This document shows positions 50,400 through 59,286 of a stretch of DNA of 64,000 nucleotides, piece after piece. Position numbers and translations under genes: made by a program. The notes beneath the pieces are model-generated. The model did no database searches. It had not been told where the DNA came from and was given only the letters and a program-made list of their open reading frames with translations. Within the stretch, counting starts at the first letter, position 1; each line of letters starts with the position of its first letter. The DNA comes from Algiphilus aromaticivorans DG1253 (GTDB lineage Bacteria; Pseudomonadota; Gammaproteobacteria; Nevskiales; Nevskiaceae), in contig NZ_JPOG01000001.1 in NCBI RefSeq assembly GCF_000733765.1, forward strand, positions 124,001-188,000, written 5' to 3'.

Positions 50400-52016
50400 A
50401 TGCTGCGCGCTGCCCTTTTGCTGGCCGCGCTGTCGCCGACATTCGTGGGCGCACAGAGCGATGAAGAACCCGAGTTCCCGTCGACTGCCTGGACCGAGCG
50501 CGAGGCCCGCAACTACGCGCGCACGCTGGAAGCGCCTGCCGAGTTGGTGGTGCAGCCGGCCTTTGTCACGCGCTTGTCGCAGCAGAGCCTGGCCAATGTC
50601 GCGGACTTCACGGCGCGGGCTGTGGCCGACCCGAGTTGGCTGCTGGCTTCCAGCCAGCCGGTGCGCGATCTGATCGACAATCTCAATGCGCCGGCTTTGG
50701 TGCTGGCCGAGTTGGAAGCGCTGGTGACGACGCTGATGGAAGACCCGGCTGCGGCCGCGCAGTTCTCGCTGAACACACCGTTGACGCCGCTGTGCGCCAG
50801 CCACGCGCTGCAGTGCGCGGGCGACCCCTTCCGCTATCCAGCCGTCGATAACTTCTACGGCAGCGAGGGGGTGCGCGAGTCGGTCACCTACTATGACCGC
50901 GACTGCGCGCGCATCACCGGCCACGTCTGGAAGCCGGCGAATGTGCAGGGCGCGCTGCCCACCGTGGTCATCGAAAACGGTTCCATTCAGGCGCCGGAGT
51001 CACTCTATTGGTGGTTCGCCCAGGACCTGGTGCGCGCCGGCTACACGGTGATGACCTTCGATCCGCGCGGCCAGGGCCGCTCGGACCAGCAGACCCCGGA
51101 TTTCGAGCAGGGCAGCAACGCCAACAGCGCGGTCTTCTGGGAAGGACTGGTCGACGCCATCGACTTCTTTCGCTCCACGTCCGAGCAGCCCTATCCGCAC
51201 AACACGAGCTGCGCCGGCACCTATCCGACGCAGGTCAGCCCGCACAATCCCTTCTTCGCCGTGCAGGATCGCGAACGGCTGGGCCTGGCCGGCCATTCTC
51301 TCGGCGCGACGGGCGTGGCCGTTGTGCAGTCCTACGGCGCGCCGGGAGCTGAGCCCTGGCCCGGGTTGATCGATGACGTCAATCCGGTGGATGTCGTCGT
51401 GGCCTGGGACAGTCTGCGCGCACCCGGTGCCGCCGGCGAGACGACGCCGGCGGTGGTGCCGCGCGTGCCGGCGATGGGGCAGACCAGCGAGTACGGCATC
51501 CTCGGTGCGCCGCATACCGAGCCGCCCGACCCGGAGGCTCACAAGAACGGCTTCCGCGGCTGGGTAGAGGCTGATCAACCGGTCTTCCAGTTCACCATCC
51601 GCGGCAGCACGCACTTCGAGTGGTCGAATATCCCGACCTTCCCGGCCACATCCTGGTGCCCGGACGCGGCATCGGGTCGCTGTGCGGAGGGTTGGGGGCT
51701 GCCCATGGCGCAGCACTACTCGCTGGCCTGGATGGATCGCTGGCTGAAGCGGCCTGGCGAGTCCGGCTACGACGATGCCGATGCACGCCTGCTGGCCGAG
51801 GCCGATTGGCACGAGCGCCTCAGCTTCTACTACGCCTCGGCGCGCGACTTCCCCACGCGCGGCGGCGGGATGCAGCGCTGTGAGGATTTGCGAGCGGGCT
51901 GCGCGCAAAGCGGTGATGGCTCGGGCTCCGGCGCTGGCGCAGCCTGGCTTTTCCTGCTGCTCGCCGGCGTCTTCGCCCGGCGGCTGCGCCATAATGGTGC
52001 GCTACGGGCGCGCTGA
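50400..52016 (+). CDS. Secreted alpha/beta hydrolase with GlyGly-CTERM sorting tail
   Basis: A 538-residue exported protein. A signal peptide (LRAALLLAALSPTFVGAQS) leads into a helical N-terminal part and an alpha/beta hydrolase core with the nucleophile in GLAGHSLGATGVAV and MTFDPRGQGRSD as the oxyanion-side strand. The C-terminus has SGDGSGSGAGAAWLFLLLAG followed by FARRLRH: a glycine/serine linker, one helix and a basic end. That is the GlyGly-CTERM pattern processed by rhombosortase and usually tied to type II secretion. The substrate is unknown; lipid or polyester are possible. Its ATG follows AGGAGGAG closely. Confidence 0.75.
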   Translation: MLRAALLLAALSPTFVGAQSDEEPEFPSTAWTEREARNYARTLEAPAELVVQPAFVTRLSQQSLANVADFTARAVADPSWLLASSQPVRDLIDNLNAPALVLAELEALVTTLMEDPAAAAQFSLNTPLTPLCASHALQCAGDPFRYPAVDNFYGSEGVRESVTYYDRDCARITGHVWKPANVQGALPTVVIENGSIQAPESLYWWFAQDLVRAGYTVMTFDPRGQGRSDQQTPDFEQGSNANSAVFWEGLVDAIDFFRSTSEQPYPHNTSCAGTYPTQVSPHNPFFAVQDRERLGLAGHSLGATGVAVVQSYGAPGAEPWPGLIDDVNPVDVVVAWDSLRAPGAAGETTPAVVPRVPAMGQTSEYGILGAPHTEPPDPEAHKNGFRGWVEADQPVFQFTIRGSTHFEWSNIPTFPATSWCPDAASGRCAEGWGLPMAQHYSLAWMDRWLKRPGESGYDDADARLLAEADWHERLSFYYASARDFPTRGGGMQRCEDLRAGCAQSGDGSGSGAGAAWLFLLLAGVFARRLRHNGALRAR

Positions 52017-52076
52017 CGCACGTCCGACCTCCATCCTGCCCGTCGCGCGCTGCGCGGCCTTTCTGGAGCTGTGCGC

Positions 52077-52955
52077 ATGCGCGTGCTGATGTACACCCTG
52101 GCCTGGCTGCCCTTGCCGCTGTTGCAGGGCTTCGGAGCGCTCGCCGCGTGGCTGATGCGCGTGACGAATGCCTCGCGCTGGCGGGTGGCGCTCTTCAACC
52201 TGCAGCACTGCATGCCGGAGCGCGATACGGCCGAGCGCAAGCGTATCGCCAAGGCCTCGCTGCGCCACGAGCTGACCACCTACATCGAGACCGCGCGCTA
52301 CTGGTTGGGGCCGGGCTTTGCGGTGAAGCGGGCGGTGCGCGAGTGGCGCAACATCGAGGTGCTGGATGAGGCCTTCGCGCAGGGCCGCGGTGTCATCCTG
52401 CTTACGCTGCACATGGGCGCCTTCGAGGCGGTGGCCATCCCGATGTCGGCGCGCTATCCCTTCTACGGGCTCTACAAGCCGCAGAAGGGCGTCTTCAACG
52501 CGCTGTCGCTGAAGGGGCGCTGCCGTTTCGGCGGGCGCATGCAGAAGGCCGAGGCCGGTGTGCGGCGTGCGGCGCTGCCGCTGCTGGAAGAAGGCTTCGG
52601 CGTCTACTACATGCCCGACCATGACCCGCCCGAGGGGCGAGGCGTCTTCGTGCCCTTCATGGGGCAGCTGGCGCACACGCCGACGCTGATCGCGCGCATG
52701 GTGGCCGAGAGCGGTGCGCCGGTGGTCTTCATGTGGGGTGAGCGTCTGAGCCGGGCGCGCGGCTATATCGCGCACTATCTGCCGGCGCCGGAGGGCGTCT
52801 ACAGCAGCGACATCACGGAGTCGACCGCCGCGATGAACGCCGGCCTGGAAGCCTGCGTGCGCCAGCGCCCCGAGCAGTACTGGTGGAGCTACAAGCGCTT
52901 TCGTCGCCAGCCCGAAGGCAGTCCCACTTTTTACGAGGCGCTGCGGCGTCGCTAA
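52077..52955 (+). CDS. LpxL/HtrB-type lauroyl acyltransferase
   Basis: A 292-residue lysophospholipid acyltransferase-fold protein. The HX4E active site is TLHMGAFEAV, and YYMPDHDPPEGRGVFVPFMG holds the family's second motif. It should transfer a secondary acyl chain to Kdo2-lipid IVA at the inner membrane (N-terminal helix VLMYTLAWLPLPLLQGFGAL). ATG at 52077 is nine bases from GGAG, better than the GTG at 52071. The VKOR gene follows after 29 nt. Confidence 0.88.
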   Translation: MRVLMYTLAWLPLPLLQGFGALAAWLMRVTNASRWRVALFNLQHCMPERDTAERKRIAKASLRHELTTYIETARYWLGPGFAVKRAVREWRNIEVLDEAFAQGRGVILLTLHMGAFEAVAIPMSARYPFYGLYKPQKGVFNALSLKGRCRFGGRMQKAEAGVRRAALPLLEEGFGVYYMPDHDPPEGRGVFVPFMGQLAHTPTLIARMVAESGAPVVFMWGERLSRARGYIAHYLPAPEGVYSSDITESTAAMNAGLEACVRQRPEQYWWSYKRFRRQPEGSPTFYEALRRR

Positions 52956-52984
52956 GCTGGTGCCCCAAGCGGCAGGGAGCAGAG

Positions 52985-53902
52985 ATGGCCAAGAACAAGG
53001 GCGCTTCACAGCGCAAGCAGGCCCCGGTGCAGCGCGCGCGTGAGCGCGCCGCCAAGCACAACCGCTTGCACAAGCCGCAGCCGGACTGGCCGCTCACCGC
53101 GCTGGCGCTTGCCGGCATGGTGCTCACGGCCTATCTCAGTGCGCTTGCCGGTAGCGGGAGCCAGGCGGCTTTCTGCGGGCCGGAGTCCGGATGTGCGCTG
53201 GTGCAAGAAAGCCGCTGGTCGACGCTCTTCGGCCTGCCGCTGGCCCTCTGGGGTTTCGGGCTCTACTCGCTGATCGCCTTCGTGGCTGCCCTCGGCGCGC
53301 CCGGCGCGGTGCGCTGGAAACGGGTGTGGGTGCTTTCCGGGCTGGGGCTGGCCATCAGTCTGTACCTGACGGTGCTCGGCGCCATTGCGCTGCAGGCCTT
53401 CTGCGGCTGGTGCCTGCTGTCGCTGCTGATCATCGCCACCATCTTCGGCGTCAATGCTTGGCGTCGTCCAGGCACCGCACCGGGCATGCCCTGGCCGCGC
53501 TGGGCGCTCAACAGCGGTGCGGTGGCGGTCTTCGCGATCGCGGTCATGCAGCTCTACTACAGCGGCATCTTCCAGCCTCCCGAGGATCCGCGGCTGCGCG
53601 CGCTGGCGGAGCATCTGGAGGCCGAGGAAGCGATTTTCTATGGTGCCTTCTGGTGCTCGAGCTGTCAGCGCCAGCGCCAGCTCTTCGGGGCCTCCGCCGA
53701 GCGGCTGCCCTATGTCGAATGCACCCCCGATGGCCGCAATGGACCGACGGCCTGGGCCTGCATGGAGGCCGGTGTCGACAACTATCCGACCTGGATCATC
53801 GACGGGCAGCGCCAGACCGGCGTCATGCAGCCGCGCGAGCTCGCCCGCGAGAGCGGCTTCGACTGGTCCGGCTTCGGGGCCACCGGGAACGACCCCGGGT
53901 GA
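52985..53902 (+). CDS. Vitamin K epoxide reductase-thioredoxin fusion
   Basis: A 305-residue inner-membrane protein. After a basic cytoplasmic N-terminus come four or five helices of the VKOR domain with its paired cysteines CGPESGCALV and the active-site CGWC in ALQAFCGWCLLS. A C-terminal thioredoxin-like domain has CSSC in GAFWCSSCQRQRQLFG and the cis-Pro region NYPTWIIDGQ. This is the bacterial VKOR-Trx fusion that oxidises periplasmic dithiols and passes electrons to quinone, replacing DsbB. The stop overlaps the next gene's GTG by three bases. Confidence 0.93.
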   Translation: MAKNKGASQRKQAPVQRARERAAKHNRLHKPQPDWPLTALALAGMVLTAYLSALAGSGSQAAFCGPESGCALVQESRWSTLFGLPLALWGFGLYSLIAFVAALGAPGAVRWKRVWVLSGLGLAISLYLTVLGAIALQAFCGWCLLSLLIIATIFGVNAWRRPGTAPGMPWPRWALNSGAVAVFAIAVMQLYYSGIFQPPEDPRLRALAEHLEAEEAIFYGAFWCSSCQRQRQLFGASAERLPYVECTPDGRNGPTAWACMEAGVDNYPTWIIDGQRQTGVMQPRELARESGFDWSGFGATGNDPG

Positions 53903-54825
53903 GCCTCGACCGCCGCCGCTTCCTGCGGAACGCGGGTGCGATGGCGGCTGCCGCCGCGCTGCCCGTGCGGGAAGCCTCCGCGGGCGCGAAGGCGCCTCCC
54001 CGGCGCTTCGAGACACCCGCCGATCTCGCACGGTACACGCGCCTGTCGCGCCTCGCGCAGCCGCTCGTGATGGCGCACCGCGGCGGCTACAAGCCGCATG
54101 TCCCGGGTTATCCGGAGAACAGTCTCGTCTCGGCCCGCCGGGTTTTGGCGACGGGGCCCGCGATGATAGAGGTCGACATCCGTCGGACCCGCGACGGCGT
54201 CATGGTTCCGCTGCACGATGCCACCCTGGACCGCGAGACCACCGGTAGCGGACCGGTCGATGCCATCCGCTTCGCCAATTTCCGCAAGCTGCAACGGCGC
54301 GATGCCACCGGCGCGGCGACCGAGGTTCCCACCGAGAGCCTTGCCGATTTCCTCGACTGGTCGGCCGATGGCGCGCTGCTCTGGCTGGACACCAAGGATG
54401 TCGATCCGGTCGAACTGGTCGCGCTCATCCGTGATCGTCGCGCCGAGGCGCGGGTCATCGTGTCGGCCTACGGTCGCGCCGCGCTGGAGGCCTATCAGGC
54501 CGAAACCGAGGCGCTGGTGCATTTCGTGCCGCTGATCCCGGCGCAGGGCCTCGCCACCCTCGCCGACGTCAACGCGGCGGGCCTCGACGACGCGCGCATG
54601 ATCGGCTTCGCCGGCTATTACGTGCCTGATGTCGCTGCGACCCAAGCCATGCGCGAGCGCGACATTCCGGCGCTGCTCGGGCTCGATCGCGGCGATGGTC
54701 GCCTGCGCGCCGATCAGCTCGATCCCTTACTGTATCGGCGCGCGGTCGAGACGGGCTTTCCCATGCTCAATACCGACCACTACGCCGAGGTGCTCGCCAT
54801 CCTCGGAATCAGCGGCTGGGCGTAG
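53899..54825 (+). CDS. Glycerophosphodiester phosphodiesterase-like protein, Tat-exported
   Basis: A 308-residue TIM-barrel protein. Catalytic residues are in MAHRGGYKPHVPGYPENSL (His, Arg, Glu), MIEVDIRRTRDGVMVPLHDA (Glu, Asp, His) and LLWLDTKDVDPV. These are GDPD family motifs. The N-terminus begins VSLDRRRFLRNAGAMAAAAA, a twin-arginine signal. The substrate may be deacylated glycerophospholipid or a lysophospholipid. GTG at 53899 overlaps the VKOR stop (GTGA), so translation is coupled. Confidence 0.88.
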   Translation: MSLDRRRFLRNAGAMAAAAALPVREASAGAKAPPRRFETPADLARYTRLSRLAQPLVMAHRGGYKPHVPGYPENSLVSARRVLATGPAMIEVDIRRTRDGVMVPLHDATLDRETTGSGPVDAIRFANFRKLQRRDATGAATEVPTESLADFLDWSADGALLWLDTKDVDPVELVALIRDRRAEARVIVSAYGRAALEAYQAETEALVHFVPLIPAQGLATLADVNAAGLDDARMIGFAGYYVPDVAATQAMRERDIPALLGLDRGDGRLRADQLDPLLYRRAVETGFPMLNTDHYAEVLAILGISGWA

Positions 54826-56380
54826 CCGTGCGCGCCGGCAGAAACCATACGCTGTTCGGGTCGCCGTGGCGCGCGCGCCGCCGGGTGGCGCGCGCCAGCA
54901 GCGCGAAGGCGACCGCGCCGGCCAGAGCCGTCAGGTCGATGGCGGCCACCGACCAGTTGCCCTGCAAAGCGGCTGTCCAGGGGAGGTCTCCGGTGATGAG
55001 CCAGTTGCTGGGGGCGATCACTGCGGTCAGCACTGCCGTGACAGTCAGCAGCTCGACGGCGGCGCGCGGCGGCGGGCGCAGCAGCGCCCAGACCACGCTG
55101 CCGACGAAGAGCAGGTAGTAGACGCGTAGTTCCCATTCCGCACGCGCCGGCAGGCCCTCCGGCAGCAGCTTGTTGGCCAGGAAGAGGCCGGAGATTCCCA
55201 GGCAGCTGCCTATGCAGACGCCCACCGTCAGTCCGGCCATCAAGCGGTGCGTCGTCGGCTGCTCCGACTGGCGTCGCCGGCGGCGCGACTCGATCCAGAG
55301 CAGATTGCCCGAGTAGAAAAGGAATGCGCCGGCGATGCCGAGCAGGAAGTAGAGCCAGGCCAGCAACGGCCCACCGAAATTGCCGAAGTGCAGCGAGGTG
55401 ACAACGCTGGAGGCGGCCGTCGCCGTCGGCCGCTCGCCGGGGGCGTGCATTGCCGCGACGGCGAGATCTTCGTGGCGCAGCGCCACCGCCACGCGATTGG
55501 CGAGCCGGCCATCGACGACACCATGAACTTCGGTGATGCCTTCGGCATCAGTGGTGGCGTGATGCTGCAGCATGAAAGGGGTCATGCCGGGTAGCGCCTT
55601 CTCGGCGTGCGCCAATAGCGTGGCGCTGTCAGGGGCGGCCAGGGGCGCGCCGGCCGGCTCGGGTGTTTCTATCAGCTCGAAGGCATCTTGGAAGGCGCCG
55701 GCGACGCGCTCGTCCATGGCGATGAAGCTCAGGCCGGCAACGAAGAGCGCGAGGATGCACAGCAGCGCGCCGGTGAAGGCGAAGACGATATGGAAGGGCA
55801 GCGACAGCACGCCGATGACGTTATGCGCGTCCTGCCAGAAGCGCTTCAGATTGCGCCCGGTACGCAGCGCGAAAAGGCTGCTGACCAGCGTCGGCAGATG
55901 GATGATCAGCCCCGACACCAGCGCCAGCCCGTAGGCGAGGCAGACGAAACCCATCAGCCACACGCCCGCTGCCTGGGGCAGGCCGAGGGTGAAATGGATG
56001 TGGTTGATGTGCTCGGCCAGCGCCGAATCGAGCGGCGCACCGGCAGCGAGACGGCCCTCGCTGTCGAGGCTGGCGCTCTGCCGCTCACTGGCTTCGTCCT
56101 GCCAGAAGGCGACCGCGCGCGGGCCGTCGAAGCCGGGCAGCAGCACCGTCAACGCCTCGCGCGCCGCCGGATGCGCTTCCGTCACGGCGGCGCGCAGCGC
56201 GTCCATATGCGCCGGAGTCTGCCTGGCCTCACCGCGCAGCGCCGGCTGCTCCCAGTCGTGCAGTGCGCCGTGGAAGACCGTGATGGCGCCGGCATAGAAG
56301 GCGATGAAGAGCGCGAAGCCGGCGACCAGGCCGGTCCAGGTGTGCAGGGTCGTGAAGGCGCGCAGCGTGGCGCTGGTCAT
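54809..56380 (-). CDS. PepSY-associated transmembrane protein
   Basis: A 523-residue membrane protein with helices at about 13-38, 145-165, 193-215, 340-360 and further C-terminal ones. TTLHTWTGLVAGFALFIAFY opens the PepSY_TM family; HINHIHFTLGLP and FWQDAHNVIGVLSLPFHIVF carry the family's histidines. Such proteins are tied to iron-siderophore uptake, possibly as a ferrisiderophore reductase or periplasmic component. The start overlaps the DUF3649-like gene by four bases. It is convergent with the GDPD gene, their 3' ends overlapping by 17 nt. Confidence 0.85.
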   Translation of the reverse strand: MTSATLRAFTTLHTWTGLVAGFALFIAFYAGAITVFHGALHDWEQPALRGEARQTPAHMDALRAAVTEAHPAAREALTVLLPGFDGPRAVAFWQDEASERQSASLDSEGRLAAGAPLDSALAEHINHIHFTLGLPQAAGVWLMGFVCLAYGLALVSGLIIHLPTLVSSLFALRTGRNLKRFWQDAHNVIGVLSLPFHIVFAFTGALLCILALFVAGLSFIAMDERVAGAFQDAFELIETPEPAGAPLAAPDSATLLAHAEKALPGMTPFMLQHHATTDAEGITEVHGVVDGRLANRVAVALRHEDLAVAAMHAPGERPTATAASSVVTSLHFGNFGGPLLAWLYFLLGIAGAFLFYSGNLLWIESRRRRRQSEQPTTHRLMAGLTVGVCIGSCLGISGLFLANKLLPEGLPARAEWELRVYYLLFVGSVVWALLRPPPRAAVELLTVTAVLTAVIAPSNWLITGDLPWTAALQGNWSVAAIDLTALAGAVAFALLARATRRRARHGDPNSVWFLPARTATPSR

Positions 56381-56655
56381 GCGCCGCTCCCCGTCGCCAG
56401 ACCGATCAGCCGCAGGCCCCATAGCAGCGCGAAGGCCGCCGCATTGGCGATGGCGAGTCCCAGCCAGGCGTGTCGGCCGCTGGCGCTGCCGACGGCCGCA
56501 GACGCCGTGCCCACCCACAGCAACGGCATGAGCAGCACGGCCCAGGTGGCGCTGTCGGCGACGCTGCCCGGGGTGAGTGCGATGATCAGGCCGCCGACGG
56601 CGCAGGCCAGCGGGAAGCCGAGCAGCACGCCGGCGCTGAGACGGCCGGCGATCAT
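56377..56655 (-). CDS. DUF3649-like small membrane protein
   Basis: A 92-residue protein with three predicted helices (RLSAGVLLGFPLACAVGGLI, TWAVLLMPLLWVGTASA and AWLGLAIANAAAFALLWGLR). Length, hydrophobicity and place between a DUF3325-like and a PepSY_TM gene fit DUF3649, a small protein of siderophore operons. Overlaps of four bases on both sides indicate coupled translation. The function is unknown. Confidence 0.7.
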   Translation of the reverse strand: MIAGRLSAGVLLGFPLACAVGGLIIALTPGSVADSATWAVLLMPLLWVGTASAAVGSASGRHAWLGLAIANAAAFALLWGLRLIGLATGSGA

Positions 56656-56936
56656 GTGCCGGTGCGCAGCCAGGTGGCTGCGTAGGGCAGCAGCACGGCG
56701 GTGAGCATGGCGGCGACCAGCCAGGCCGCAATGCCCGGACCGGCGCCACCCATGGCGCTGATCCATCGCCAGGCGCCGATCAGCAGCAGCAGGCCGCCCG
56801 CGAGTTGCCACACACCGGCGGCGCCCGGCCGTGCCGGCCACAGGTGCTGATGCGGCGACGCCAGATAGCAGGCCACCACGCCGAGCAGGGTCGGCAGCAG
56901 CGCCAGCAGTTGCGCACGCAGCGGCACATCCATCAT
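56652..56936 (-). CDS. DUF3325-like small membrane protein
   Basis: A 94-residue protein with three predicted helices, starting MMDVPLRAQLLALLPTLLG. Location between the TonB receptor and the DUF3649-like gene identifies it as the DUF3325-type member of siderophore operons. The ATG at 56936 overlaps the receptor stop (ATGA); a GTG twelve bases earlier is a weaker alternative. The role is unknown. Confidence 0.7.
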   Translation of the reverse strand: MMDVPLRAQLLALLPTLLGVVACYLASPHQHLWPARPGAAGVWQLAGGLLLLIGAWRWISAMGGAGPGIAAWLVAAMLTAVLLPYAATWLRTGT

Positions 56937-59173
56937 TGCCACTGCCACTCCAGACGCGCGCCTACCAGTCGCGACTCGCCGTATCGGCGGGCGGGACGGC
57001 CGTCCGAGACGAACTGCGCCTGCAGATTCGTGTCATCGGTGAGATTGCGGCCGTAAAGCGTCAGAAGCAGGCCGCGCGGAAGATCGAAGTCCACGCTGGC
57101 GTTGAGCAGCGTGCGCGCGTCGATGGCGGTATCGGCGTCGTTGCTCGGGTCGCTGAAATAGCCGTCGACGTAGCGCAGCCCGATGCGCGCGCGCAGCCAG
57201 GACAGCGGTGCCGCGCGCAGGCCGAGGCTGGCGCTGACATCGGGCGAGAAGGGGAACTCGTTGCCGGCGAAGTCCTCGCCCTCGTTGACGAAGTCCTCGA
57301 ACTCGCTGTGTAGCAGGCCCAGCGAGGCACTCGCCTCGAGTGTCCAGGGCAGCCGCGCCAGCGTCTCGACCTCGGCGCCGTAGAGCTCGGAGCGGCCGGC
57401 ATTGGCCGTGGTGGTGTAGAAGCTGGTGGGGTCGCCGACGGTGACCTGCTGGTCGCGCCAGCGCGTGTAGAAGACGTTGGCGTTGACCGACAGGCGCCGC
57501 TGCAGCCAGCGCGAGCGCGCGGCCAGCTCCAGCGTGCGCGTGGTCTCCGGGTCGAACTCGCTGACCTCGCCGCCGAAGAAGGAGATGCTGGTGCCGCCCG
57601 AGCGGTAGCCCTCGCTGTAGGTGAGCGAAAGGTTGCGATCCGGGTGCGGGCGCCAGCTCAGTCCCAGCTTCGGCAGCAGATCCGTGAAGCGACGCTCGCC
57701 GGATTCTTCGTAGTCGGGCGGGACGAGGTCGGGGAAGGCCTCGGCCAGCAGATCGGAGGCGGCATCGGGCAGTGGTACGCCAATGGGAAGATCCAGCCCC
57801 GGCACCGGTGCGGTGAGGGTGAGATCGAGTTCGCTGGCGGCGCGGTGACGGTTTTTCTCGTGGTTCAGGCGCAGGCCGGCGGTCAGCCGCCAGTGCGCGG
57901 CGAAGTCCCAGTCCGCCTCGGCGAAGAGCGCCGCCGTGCGCGTTTCGCGCAGCGAGTCGACGGTGCCGGAGATCATGGCGACGCCGCCGCCGGCGGGGAT
58001 GTTCTCGCCGCTGTTGCGATCGAAGCGCTCGTCGTCGGCAACGTAGGCGCCGACCACGGCGCGCACGCTTTCGCCGTCGAAATGCAGGCGCAGCTCCTGG
58101 CTGAGCAGCTGTTCCTCGATGTCGAAGCGCGAGATGCCGCCCTCCTCCTCGCTGCGGTCGAAATCCGAGAAGCGATCGTTGTCGCCGGAGAAGGCGCCGG
58201 TGACCGCTTCCAGCCGCCAGGCGCCGGCCAGCGGCAGGCGCTGGCGCAGGCTGTAGATGCGGCTGAGGTAGCGCTCGTCGTAGCGCTCGTTGGCGGTGGC
58301 GGTGCGTTCGCCCTGACTGGCGTCGTGCAGGTTGTCGCCGAATTCGTTGTCCGCCAGCGTTACGCCCAGGCTGGCCTCGTAGCCGGGCAGGGACGCGGGC
58401 AGGAAGCTCAGCTTGAAGCGGGCGTTGCGACTGCCGCGGCGGCCGGCATCATCCTCGTTGCGGGTGACGTTGTAGATATCGCCGCGATCGTAGCGATCCT
58501 GAGCGGCGATCCGGAAGCGCAGCGCGTCGCCCAAAGGCCCGCCACCGGCGACGGCGTAGTCGTGACCGTCAAGGTTGTCGCGCGCAGCGCGGGCGCGCAG
58601 GTCCCAGTAGGGCGTGGGTTCGCGCGTGCGCAGCAACACCGAGCCGGCGAGGCTGTTGCGCCCGCGGTTGGTGGACTGCGCGCCACGCAGCACCTCGACC
58701 TGATCCAGATCCCAGGTGGAATAGGGGCCGGCGAAGCTGGCCGCGCGCGGCGGCAGCGCCACGCCATCGAGATAGACGCTGATGGTATCGCCTTCGCCAC
58801 CGATGCCGTCCTGCGGCACGCCGCGGATGGCGATGGGCCGGTTGTCGCCGCCGCCGACGACATTGCCGAAGCCGGTCAGCAGATCGCGCGCGTCATAGGC
58901 CGACGAACGCGCGATGGCCTCGCGGTCGACCACCCCGACGCTGGCCGTGGTGTCGGCCAGGCTGCGCTGCAGGCGCTGGCCGGTGACGACGATCTCGTCG
59001 AGCGGCGCGGCTTCGGCCGGCGGCGCCGGGAAATCGGGAGCCTCCGCCTCGTTCCGGACGGGGATCATCTCGACGTCGTCGGAATCCCGGGAAGCCTCCT
59101 CGGCCGCCGCGGGCAGCGCGAGCAGGAACAAAGCGCCCACGACGACAGCGCCGCGATGCAATCTGCGAATCAC
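56933..59173 (-). CDS. TonB-dependent outer-membrane receptor, probably siderophore
   Basis: A 746-residue receptor. A signal peptide (VVVGALFLLALPAAAEEASR) precedes an acidic linker and the plug domain with the TonB-box-like LDEIVVTGQRLQRSLAD, PIAIRGVPQDGIGG and DQVEVLRGAQSTNRGRNSLA. The beta-barrel fills the rest, ending in an aromatic residue pattern (RLEWQWQ). Iron regulation is suggested by a Fur box 57 nt upstream, and by three downstream genes typical of siderophore uptake. The ligand cannot be named. Confidence 0.92.
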   Translation of the reverse strand: MIRRLHRGAVVVGALFLLALPAAAEEASRDSDDVEMIPVRNEAEAPDFPAPPAEAAPLDEIVVTGQRLQRSLADTTASVGVVDREAIARSSAYDARDLLTGFGNVVGGGDNRPIAIRGVPQDGIGGEGDTISVYLDGVALPPRAASFAGPYSTWDLDQVEVLRGAQSTNRGRNSLAGSVLLRTREPTPYWDLRARAARDNLDGHDYAVAGGGPLGDALRFRIAAQDRYDRGDIYNVTRNEDDAGRRGSRNARFKLSFLPASLPGYEASLGVTLADNEFGDNLHDASQGERTATANERYDERYLSRIYSLRQRLPLAGAWRLEAVTGAFSGDNDRFSDFDRSEEEGGISRFDIEEQLLSQELRLHFDGESVRAVVGAYVADDERFDRNSGENIPAGGGVAMISGTVDSLRETRTAALFAEADWDFAAHWRLTAGLRLNHEKNRHRAASELDLTLTAPVPGLDLPIGVPLPDAASDLLAEAFPDLVPPDYEESGERRFTDLLPKLGLSWRPHPDRNLSLTYSEGYRSGGTSISFFGGEVSEFDPETTRTLELAARSRWLQRRLSVNANVFYTRWRDQQVTVGDPTSFYTTTANAGRSELYGAEVETLARLPWTLEASASLGLLHSEFEDFVNEGEDFAGNEFPFSPDVSASLGLRAAPLSWLRARIGLRYVDGYFSDPSNDADTAIDARTLLNASVDFDLPRGLLLTLYGRNLTDDTNLQAQFVSDGRPARRYGESRLVGARLEWQWQ

Positions 59174-59229
59174 CCAAACCCCCTGTGCCGTTCACCGCGA
59201 GGCGCCGGCTAGCTAATCAGTCGAGCAAC

Positions 59230-59248
59230 GATAATGATTCGCATTATA
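59230..59248 (-). promoter_or_regulatory. Fur box upstream of TonB receptor operon
   Basis: GATAATGATTCGCATTATA in an AT-rich island, against the consensus GATAATGATAATCATTATC: the left nine bases are exact and the right CATTAT is intact. It sits in the only gap upstream of the receptor, so iron-dependent repression is likely. Confidence 0.8.
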
Positions 59249-59263
59249 GGGCACAAAGGGGCG

Positions 59264-59284
59264 CCGGGGGCGGCACGCCCCCGG
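59264..59284 (-). terminator. Hairpin downstream of penicillin acylase gene
   Basis: A 9-bp stem (CCGGGGGCG with CGCCCCCGG, loop GCA) beginning three bases after the acylase stop on the minus strand. It lacks a good T-tract, so termination may be partial, but it separates the acylase from the Fur box. Confidence 0.5.
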
Positions 59285-59286
59285 GG

